This document shows positions 1 to 5,371 of a DNA stretch of 6,453 nucleotides, piece by piece. Source of the stretch: Candidatus Omnitrophota bacterium. GTDB lineage: Bacteria; Omnitrophota; Gorgyraeia; Duberdicusellales; 4484-171. Made by a program: the position numbers and the translations under genes. The first letter of the stretch is position 1, and each line of letters opens with the position of its first letter. Location of the stretch: contig JAQUOR010000100.1 of NCBI GenBank assembly GCA_028717025.1, forward strand, positions 1 through 6,453, in the 5' to 3' direction. The notes beneath the pieces are model-generated. The model saw only the letters and a list, made by a program, of their open reading frames with translations, was not told the origin of the DNA and did not search any database.

Positions 1-599
1 GAAGCAGACAACACCGAAAACGAAAGAGAAAGAAAGAAAAAAGCGTTGGAAAGAAACGGTTCTAATTCCTTTTTTTGCTGCTCATTAAGCAATACTTTCC
101 GTAAAACATATATACTAAGCTTGGTCCATGCCATAACAGATTCTATCATGCGCTGCGGTTCTTCGACGGTGACGTATGCTTCAGGAAAATCGAAAGTTCT
201 GCGTTTTGATCCTGGGGGTTGGATAAATGAGAACAAAAGAATGTCGGGGTTATATGTTTTGAGTCCCTTTAAAATTATAGGAATAGCTGCGGGCAGCGGC
301 ATGTCATCATCGGAAAAAAACCATACATATTCCGAATCTGCCTGTTCATATAAAAATCGTACATTCGCATCAAATCCTATATTTTCCGGCTGCCGGAAAT
401 ATTTTATTTTTTTATCGGCGGCCAGGATTTTTGACATTACCTTAAAAGTATTATCTGATGAACTATTGTCACTTACCATGGTCTGAACATAGCCGTCCAT
501 TCCGGAGGAAAATATATCAGCGCGTAATGTATTAAGCAAACGCGATAATTTATTGGCGCGATTATAAGTAGGGATGCAGATAGAGAGAAAAGGCTTCAT
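1..599 (-). CDS. Family 2 glycosyltransferase, N-terminal part (runs off left edge)
   Basis: Probably transfers a sugar from a nucleotide donor to a lipid-linked glycan at the inner face of the cytoplasmic membrane. The visible part is 199 codons plus two bases with no stop, so the C-terminus lies outside the window. The protein opens directly with the GT-A nucleotide-binding strand, SICIPTYNRANKL (residues 5-17), followed by SDNSSSDNT (43-51), ENIGFDANV (72-80) and the acidic metal/donor motif FFSDDDM with D97-D99. This spacing is typical of GT2, and the general layout resembles abequosyltransferase-like enzymes of O-antigen clusters (recalled, not searched). The ATG at 597-599 is chosen because the fold begins right there and no other ATG or GTG in frame lies between it and the preceding gene. 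It follows the SDR by 36 bp, has an AAGGA site at a long 12-base spacing, and is probably co-transcribed. Donor and acceptor cannot be read from sequence. Confidence 0.93.
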   Translation of the reverse strand, partial: MKPFLSICIPTYNRANKLSRLLNTLRADIFSSGMDGYVQTMVSDNSSSDNTFKVMSKILAADKKIKYFRQPENIGFDANVRFLYEQADSEYVWFFSDDDMPLPAAIPIILKGLKTYNPDILLFSFIQPPGSKRRTFDFPEAYVTVEEPQRMIESVMAWTKLSIYVLRKVLLNEQQKKELEPFLSNAFFFLSLSFSVLSA

Positions 600-611
600 G
601 GCAAACGGTAA

Positions 612-616
612 TCCTT
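612..616 (-). promoter_or_regulatory. Possible ribosome binding site of the glycosyltransferase
   Basis: On the minus strand AAGGA lies 12 bases before the ATG at 597-599, which is longer than the usual 5-9. Its first two bases are also the end of the 3' arm of an inverted repeat (615-628), so access could be affected by RNA folding. It is the only purine-rich SD-like sequence in the 36-bp gap. Confidence 0.45.
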
Positions 617-628
617 GACAAGTGTCAA
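615..628. repeat. Perfect 6-bp inverted repeat in the SDR-glycosyltransferase gap
   Basis: The plus strand reads TTGACA-AG-TGTCAA. The two 6-base arms are exact reverse complements with a 2-base spacer. In the minus-strand mRNA a two-base loop is not feasible, so the RNA form would be a five-pair stem with a four-base loop whose 3' arm touches the AAGGA site of the glycosyltransferase. It could be a small hairpin setting the expression of the last gene, a protein-binding site, or chance. It is not followed by a T-run, so it is not an intrinsic terminator. Confidence 0.5.
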
Positions 629-635
629 CATCTGG

Positions 636-1577
636 TTATCGTACAATAATATATTTTGATTCCTCTTTAATCGTATCCATTGAACTAAATGCGGGCGCAT
701 ACCCTATACGGGCCGCATTCTTATAAGTTGAATAGTAAATATTTTTTGAGCCGGTTGCGCTGGTATGGCCTAAGGAATTGCCTATCGTATATTGTAAATC
801 ATATTCCAATGAAAAATAATCGAGAATCTCTTTTTTTGCGGCAGGCCTGGCGCTTGTTACATCGAGTGCCGTATTAATCTTTCCGGCAGCAATGCATTTT
901 TTTACTATCGAGTATACATCCGAAGGATGTACATAGTCGCGGATAAAATCTTTACTGTCGGTGACAAATACTCTCTTCTTAAGAATGCAGTCAAGTATTT
1001 CGGTGATAAAATAGCCATCCGTCAAATCGATAAATCTGCTGAAGTAGGAGAAAACTCGAAGATCAATAATTTTCAGGCCGTTTAAGGCTCTATGTTTCGC
1101 CTCGGCGTTAAGCCTGGCAATAGCATAATAATCTTCGGGCATAATATGATTTACCCTGATGTTGTTAGTAGTATTTTCTTCTGCGGGTGCTAAAAATTCC
1201 CTGCCGTACACTGCACCACTGCTGAAACTGATGTAAAGGGTATCGGCCCGATCAGACAGATATTCGATAGCCAAGTTGTCATATTCTTCGGTCACCGTGA
1301 ACCAGTCGGCATAATGCCCTTGCAGCTTATTCAGCGTTCCCACTCCAACGCAATTGATTATGACATCGTATGGATATTTTGTAACATCTTCGTAACCTTG
1401 GTGGATAATCCTGTCTCCTCCGGGCACTTTTCTTAAACTTTCAAGAAAACTGTTTATTTTGCCGGCAAAGCGCGTATACAGATGTAAGCTGAACTCTCGG
1501 TCTGCAGAAAAATTATTGATCAATCCTCTGGCGATGTGAGAATTTGCACCAAATATGGCAATTTTTATTTTTTCCAT
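636..1577 (-). CDS. Extended SDR, NAD-dependent epimerase/dehydratase family
   Basis: A predicted cytoplasmic oxidoreductase of 313 residues, a normal length for extended SDRs acting on nucleotide sugars; reduction or epimerisation of a keto-sugar is the likely reaction. It opens with a Rossmann strand and the loop IFGANSHIARGL (8-19). This is a variant of GxxGxxG in which only G10 is kept, with S13 and A16 at the other two sites. NCVGVG (75-80) follows, then SSGAVYG (119-125) with the probable catalytic S120, and YAIAR (151-155). In the last motif the usual YxxxK lysine is arginine (AGG). The substrate-side region includes RVFSYFS (174-180) and RDYVHPSD (213-220). Its ATG overlaps the methyltransferase stop by one base (TAATG) and has no SD of its own, so translation is probably coupled. 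In yersiniose biosynthesis a reductase, YerF, works after the ThDP enzyme YerE; a similar pairing here is inference, and the substrate is unknown. Confidence 0.9.
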   Translation of the reverse strand: MEKIKIAIFGANSHIARGLINNFSADREFSLHLYTRFAGKINSFLESLRKVPGGDRIIHQGYEDVTKYPYDVIINCVGVGTLNKLQGHYADWFTVTEEYDNLAIEYLSDRADTLYISFSSGAVYGREFLAPAEENTTNNIRVNHIMPEDYYAIARLNAEAKHRALNGLKIIDLRVFSYFSRFIDLTDGYFITEILDCILKKRVFVTDSKDFIRDYVHPSDVYSIVKKCIAAGKINTALDVTSARPAAKKEILDYFSLEYDLQYTIGNSLGHTSATGSKNIYYSTYKNAARIGYAPAFSSMDTIKEESKYIIVR

Positions 1578-2740
1578 TAATAGAGCGTTATTATTTCATT
1601 ATTTAATTTGAGGACATCTTTAATCTGCCGCGCAATTTCTTCCTGATAAGAATAAGTGGATATCAGTATAGGGATATCTTTTTCCTGAATATTGCCGGGT
1701 GATTTTATCGTTATCCCGTGTAACTCTTTCCCGACATATCGCTTATTCGAATCGACAAAATATGCTATTTTTGAAAGATCCAATCCGGAACCGATAAGCC
1801 TTTGGGTATGGGTACCTACTCCCCATACAATTATTTTATTTTTATTTAATAATTTTTCTTGAATGCTCTTCCTTATTTCTAAATCGATCTTGGAACATTT
1901 GGCTATATAATTTCCTACAGTTAATTCGGAAACATCGTCTTTGATGAGCGCGTAATTCTTCTCTTCTGTCTTGGCCGATACTACAAGGATGTCGGGATCC
2001 GTAATCAAATTTAATTTGCTTTCGCCCTGTTGCATTTCAAGCACCTTAAAAGAAAACGATGATAACAAATTCCTCATAGAGTACTGTGAAAAATAGTTGA
2101 TATGTTCGATGCTGAATTGTTGAAAGGGTGCTGATGTGTATGCCTCAAACCTTTCTGCATCGGGAACTTCTACAAACAACAATCCTTGATCTTTTAGCAA
2201 TGACCTGATTTTTCGCATTGCACTACTGAAATCGGCCAAATGTTCTACGATAGCGGATAAAATAATCAAATCAAATTTTTCGTCAGTACTGAAATCAGAG
2301 ATAGCATTGACCGTGGCCTCAATACCATATATTTTCTTTGCAGTTCTCACGCATGATGCCGACGGGTCAATTCCGGAAAGATTGGAATAGCCATGCAATT
2401 TAAATATAGACAGTAAGGCACCCGTGGAACAACCTACATCCAATATGCGTGCATGGGTATCGGGTACATGGGGAATCAGAAAATTAACAATCTTTGTAAA
2501 ATGTTCAATGTAATCGCTTGAAACAATACCATTATTATGGTTGAATTCATATTTAGACATTACTCTATAATAATCATTAAAATCTGCCTGTGAGGGAATA
2601 TTATCGGCATACACAAACCCACAATTTTTGCATACCACAACATCATAATTTTTTATTAAAGAAATAACGTTGTTATGAAAATCCTGCGTATAGAGCTTAC
2701 GCTTTTCAATGCAGGAACAGATAGGGCACACTCTATTCAT
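1577..2740 (-). CDS. SAM-dependent methyltransferase, sugar C-methyltransferase architecture
   Basis: A 387-residue protein of three parts. (1) An N-terminal zinc ribbon: CPIC (5-8) and CKNC (37-40). (2) A class I methyltransferase domain with motif I ILDVGCSTG (99-107), an acidic residue for the SAM ribose at D125 (GIDPS), and VEHLADF (165-171). (3) A C-terminal Rossmann-like domain of about 85 residues starting at KIIVWGVG (302-309), with YFVDSNKRYVGKEL (327-340) and a terminal EEI (367-369). This order and length match TylC3/NovU/TcaB9-type sugar C-methyltransferases (zinc ribbon, Methyltransf_23-like, Methyltransf_14-like). The IEHINYFS segment (211-218) retains the Glu-His pair that forms part of the active site in that family, but the His just before it is Ile. 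The family usually methylates C3 of a 4-keto-6-deoxy nucleotide sugar; the substrate here is inferred, and another acceptor is possible. The ATG lies 8 bases inside the preceding radical SAM gene with only a weak AAGA upstream, implying coupled translation. Confidence 0.88.
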   Translation of the reverse strand: MNRVCPICSCIEKRKLYTQDFHNNVISLIKNYDVVVCKNCGFVYADNIPSQADFNDYYRVMSKYEFNHNNGIVSSDYIEHFTKIVNFLIPHVPDTHARILDVGCSTGALLSIFKLHGYSNLSGIDPSASCVRTAKKIYGIEATVNAISDFSTDEKFDLIILSAIVEHLADFSSAMRKIRSLLKDQGLLFVEVPDAERFEAYTSAPFQQFSIEHINYFSQYSMRNLLSSFSFKVLEMQQGESKLNLITDPDILVVSAKTEEKNYALIKDDVSELTVGNYIAKCSKIDLEIRKSIQEKLLNKNKIIVWGVGTHTQRLIGSGLDLSKIAYFVDSNKRYVGKELHGITIKSPGNIQEKDIPILISTYSYQEEIARQIKDVLKLNNEIITLY

Positions 2741-3749
2741 ATAATTTCTTAAGGCGCGGGGTATCGTTGTTTAAAACATCTTCCGGAAACAATCTATATT
2801 TGATAATGCTGCATTGCGCACACACCGCAGCCGCATTTTTGGTCCCCTCGAGCATTGTCCGCCTGAATTGCTGAAACTGTGTGCCGTTCCATATTTCGCG
2901 TACCGACTGCACATTGCAATCCCCCATGATCTTTGGATATTCGAAAGAATAGCAAGGAACGACTTTCCCGTCGGGATTAATCTGAAGCGTAAAAAATGGT
3001 TGTGGGCAAATTTGCACTTCCGAAACGGGCAACCCGAACTGAGTGAGCGATATGGTATTATTTTTTAACATGGTTGCATAATCCACGCCTGAATGGATAG
3101 GAACCACATGTTCAACGGCGATAGTATCGCACATATCTCCGAAAATTTTGTAGAACTTGTCTTCGTCATCCTTACCGTCCAATGCATAATCTACAATTTT
3201 GACATATACATGCGTATTACCTTTATGTTCAAAAAAGTAACGTAAATTTTTAACGAATTTCTCAAAATCTATATTTATTCCGCACATATCGCGGTATTTG
3301 CCTTTTGTTGTACCTTGGATAGACACCACCAACCTTGAAAGACCGGCCGATACCAGCGAATCTGACACGCCTGGAGTCAAAAGGGATGCGTTGGTAATAA
3401 TTTCCACTATATGCGCGGTATTCTTTGAAACCGCATATTTAACCATCTCCGCGATATTTTTATGTAAAAGCGGTTCCCCTATACCCACGATACGCAATAC
3501 TTTCACTTTGTGTGAAAACATAGCGATATCATCGATGCATTTTTTATATAACACAAAATCCATAACTTCTTTATCTGAAATAAAACCCCGCTTCGTTTTG
3601 TCTATTGAAAAAATGCAATATTTACAAGTAAAATTACAGGCATACACTGGAAATATCTGAACCACAAACGGGGTATCCAAAGGAAGTACTTTTGCGAGCA
3701 TCTCACGTTTGCCGCCCGGAGCCTTACCGCTGATGTCTTTTGCTTTCAT
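2733..3749 (-). CDS. Radical SAM/SPASM-like enzyme (second of two)
   Basis: A predicted cytoplasmic Fe-S enzyme of 338 residues that cleaves S-adenosylmethionine to start radical chemistry; its substrate is unknown. The canonical cluster motif is CNFTCKYC (C38, C42, C45). GIGEP (89-93) follows as the SAM-contact GGEP-like motif, and VVSIQG (141-146) sits later in the barrel. The C-terminal part has a SPASM-like pattern: C248, C266 (in NPDGKVVPC), C278 (GDC), and C310/C313 (CAQC), with REIWNG (284-289). These could bind at least one auxiliary [4Fe-4S] cluster. The start is the ATG of an ATGA overlap with the NUDIX stop. There is no SD; a second Met at residue 17 is a less likely start. Proteins of this form occur in polysaccharide loci, but few have assigned reactions. 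A sugar dehydrogenase or deaminase role, as in the BtrN/DesII group, is plausible from context; peptide modification is the main alternative. Confidence 0.88.
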   Translation of the reverse strand: MKAKDISGKAPGGKREMLAKVLPLDTPFVVQIFPVYACNFTCKYCIFSIDKTKRGFISDKEVMDFVLYKKCIDDIAMFSHKVKVLRIVGIGEPLLHKNIAEMVKYAVSKNTAHIVEIITNASLLTPGVSDSLVSAGLSRLVVSIQGTTKGKYRDMCGINIDFEKFVKNLRYFFEHKGNTHVYVKIVDYALDGKDDEDKFYKIFGDMCDTIAVEHVVPIHSGVDYATMLKNNTISLTQFGLPVSEVQICPQPFFTLQINPDGKVVPCYSFEYPKIMGDCNVQSVREIWNGTQFQQFRRTMLEGTKNAAAVCAQCSIIKYRLFPEDVLNNDTPRLKKLYE

Positions 3750-4240
3750 ATATATTTTTTATATATCTGGTGAACTTCAAGCAGATTATCGGGACAAGAA
3801 TCATGCCACATAAGATAGCCCTTGTCTTTGGCGGAAAGTCCTTTATTGTGCGGAACGAATGTGCCGGGAAGAAAACACTTGTATAAAATCGAAATGAAAT
3901 GACTTCTTGTTTCACGCTCAGGATGGATAAGTTGGTTTAGCGCTAACGGAATTTTGTCAAAACTCATACGTGTCCCTATTTCATTTTCGGCTACTTTTTT
4001 AACTCTCGCTTCCAATGTTTCCTTGTGTCTGACGATTCCGCCCGGCAAATGCCACCCGTGACCCGCATATCGATCGTCTCTCCACGATAAAAGCGTGCGC
4101 CCACGCTCATCCTTTATAAGGAGATCAACGTTTACCAATGGAATGAGCCGGCTGATAAAAAGAAATAGTTCTTCGGGCAAGCCCTTTGATGGATCCGAAA
4201 CGTGCGTATCAAGAACCGCTATGGCATCTGAAATATCCAT
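3746..4240 (-). CDS. NUDIX hydrolase, GDP-mannose mannosyl hydrolase-like
   Basis: A 164-residue NUDIX protein, expected to cleave a nucleoside-diphosphate derivative in the cytosol. The approach strand IPLVNVDLLI (33-42), RDDRYAGHGWHLPGG (54-68) and the downstream box resemble E. coli GDP-mannose mannosyl hydrolase (Gmm/WcaH), which lies in the colanic acid locus and hydrolyses GDP-mannose and GDP-glucose at the sugar carbon. The box at 68-90 keeps G68, E74, E87 and G89. The REUXEE core is KVAENE, so the first Arg-Glu is Lys-Val and the penultimate Glu is Asn. Gmm has comparable losses. The Arg directly after the GG pair in Gmm is Ile (I69) here, so substrate or mechanism may differ. A GGAG site eight bases upstream supports the start; the stop overlaps the next gene as ATGA. 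Housecleaning of sugar nucleotides, or a step in making a GDP-linked sugar, are both possible. Confidence 0.87.
   Translation of the reverse strand: MDISDAIAVLDTHVSDPSKGLPEELFLFISRLIPLVNVDLLIKDERGRTLLSWRDDRYAGHGWHLPGGIVRHKETLEARVKKVAENEIGTRMSFDKIPLALNQLIHPERETRSHFISILYKCFLPGTFVPHNKGLSAKDKGYLMWHDSCPDNLLEVHQIYKKYI
3748..3766 (-). other. All-A/U potential hairpin over the start of the second radical SAM gene
   Basis: In the minus-strand mRNA a 7-base arm ATATATA, a loop AAAAA and an arm TATATAT lie directly before and into the ATG at 3747-3749, covering its A and U. The same bases encode the NUDIX C-terminus IYKKYI. A stem of A-U pairs is weak and would be opened by ribosomes finishing the NUDIX gene, so it could tighten translational coupling. 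It may also be no more than a consequence of AT-rich codons. Confidence 0.35.
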
Positions 4241-4248
4241 ATAAAGGT

Positions 4249-4252
4249 CTCC
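4249..4252 (-). promoter_or_regulatory. Ribosome binding site of the NUDIX gene
   Basis: GGAG on the minus strand, eight bases before the ATG at 4238-4240. It lies in the 29-bp gap after the first radical SAM gene and is the best SD match in the window. An ATG that overlaps it (4252-4254) is out of frame, so the site decides the NUDIX start. Confidence 0.75.
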
Positions 4253-4269
4253 ATGCGTAAAGACGGTAT

Positions 4270-5361
4270 TTATTCCTTTAAAGTTTTATGAAATTGTTTT
4301 AAGGTTATATCCTCTTCCGTAAACACCTTCGAACAAGGAACCGGTAAAGGCTTGTGATATACCTTGCTTACTATATACTTGTCGATGAAATTCCTGTCTT
4401 GCGCAATAAGACAGGTGTCAACGTGTTCGCCAAAGAATTTAATATTCAGCCCTCTTTGGATGATGTCCTTTAGTGGCTCTTCAAAGACGTTCCCTATAGA
4501 GACATGAATATACGGACAAGGCAATACATCGCCATAGTGCGTGACAGAAACCATACCTTTAACTGCTATGCAACCTAAATTAAGCCCATATGCAGGGGTT
4601 AAATGCGTAAAGACATTGTGCTTTTTCTCAAGCTTCCTCATATAATCCATATCATCATTATCGACGAGAACGTCAAAATTTCCTTCCCAGGCACCAACCG
4701 GTTTTGCGTAGGTCACAAACACCCCTATACCCTTTTTATTGAAATATTCAACAAATTTTATAAACTCTTGTGTACGCAGCCTCTGCTTAGTAACGACGGT
4801 TTGTATAAAAATATCCAAACCTGCATTCAGGGCCGCATCAACAGCCCTCATTGCTCTTTCATGAGACCCCTTCGCTTTTCTGAAACTGTCATGCGCGTTC
4901 GCATCAAGACTATCGATGCTTAATTGAATCCTATCAACTCCTACACTCTTTATGTGCTGAGCTCTTTTTTCATCCAAGAACCAGCCGTTCGTGTCGCAGT
5001 TGATATAAAACTTGCGAGGATCAATGGCTTTTACCAGCGCATCGAAATCATTAAATACCAGTGGTTCTCCACCGGTGATCACGAAACGTGCAAGCCCCAT
5101 TTCATCCGCCTGCCGCGCGAGGTCCCTTACATCGGCCATGGTAAACGACCGCCTATCTTCTTTACCTTGAAATTTTTTGATAGAACAATGTTGACAACGG
5201 AAATTACACGCGTAATTATATTGGAACTGGATAATAGCAATACTTTCTCCTCGCCGTATTTTCTCATCGAACTTCAGGATCTTCTCATATACATACGGTT
5301 TCTCTTCTTTAAGCTTGTTCCTCTTTCTTATTTCCTCTGATTTTAATTTTTCAACTGTCAT
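4270..5361 (-). CDS. Radical SAM enzyme with C-terminal auxiliary cluster domain (first of two)
   Basis: A 363-residue predicted cytoplasmic radical SAM enzyme. A charged N-terminal helix (residues about 1-38, rich in K and E) precedes the barrel. The cluster motif is CNFRCQHC (C52, C56, C59), followed by ITGGEPL (95-101), NCDTNGW (121-127) and IQLSIDSLD (145-153), as in the MoaA/NifB/PqqE superfamily. After the barrel, C264, C282 (in YGDVLPC), C317 and C343 are placed like ligands of one auxiliary [4Fe-4S] cluster (SPASM/twitch type), with GNVFEEPLKDI (290-300) between them. It shares the fold but little else with the radical SAM protein two genes downstream, so the pair is not a recent duplication. 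It begins 8 bp after the ThDP enzyme stop, with GAGG between them, and ends 29 bp before the NUDIX gene. The reaction is unknown; radical modification of a sugar nucleotide is an inference from neighbours. Confidence 0.9.
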   Translation of the reverse strand: MTVEKLKSEEIRKRNKLKEEKPYVYEKILKFDEKIRRGESIAIIQFQYNYACNFRCQHCSIKKFQGKEDRRSFTMADVRDLARQADEMGLARFVITGGEPLVFNDFDALVKAIDPRKFYINCDTNGWFLDEKRAQHIKSVGVDRIQLSIDSLDANAHDSFRKAKGSHERAMRAVDAALNAGLDIFIQTVVTKQRLRTQEFIKFVEYFNKKGIGVFVTYAKPVGAWEGNFDVLVDNDDMDYMRKLEKKHNVFTHLTPAYGLNLGCIAVKGMVSVTHYGDVLPCPYIHVSIGNVFEEPLKDIIQRGLNIKFFGEHVDTCLIAQDRNFIDKYIVSKVYHKPLPVPCSKVFTEEDITLKQFHKTLKE

Positions 5362-5365
5362 GGTA

Positions 5366-5371
5366 CCTCTT
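5366..5371 (-). promoter_or_regulatory. Ribosome binding site of the first radical SAM gene
   Basis: The minus strand reads TAAGAGGTACCATG: AAGAGG shares its first bases with the TAA stop of the ThDP enzyme gene and lies four bases before the ATG at 5359-5361. The spacing is short, but the overlap with the stop suggests reinitiation by ribosomes finishing the upstream gene. Confidence 0.6.

Noticed and set aside
46..486. Plus-strand 146-codon open frame
   Set aside because: It is antisense to the glycosyltransferase, whose minus-strand frame carries clear GT2 motifs. The plus-strand translation has no recognisable domain, and no SD or neighbour supports it.
615..647. TTGACA as a -35 box of a promoter
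   Set aside because: TTGACA occurs on both strands because of the inverted repeat, but on the minus strand the -10 position 17 bp later is TTTGCC. On the plus strand the nearest AT-rich hexamer is about 21 bp away, and no plus-strand gene follows.
3298..3660. Plus-strand 120-codon open frame
   Set aside because: Antisense to the N-terminal half of the second radical SAM gene, including its cysteine motif; no independent coding evidence.
3724..3915. Minus-strand 63-codon frame bridging the NUDIX and second radical SAM genes
   Set aside because: It lies in another frame within two well-supported genes, and no SD or domain supports it.
4247..4267. GTCT...AGAC short inverted repeat in the gap after the first radical SAM gene
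   Set aside because: Only four pairs with a ten-base loop and no T-run; expected by chance and not a terminator.
4924..5340. Plus-strand 138-codon open frame, with 4603-4923 beside it
   Set aside because: Both mirror the first radical SAM gene on the other strand and show no family motifs; they are shadows of its codon pattern.
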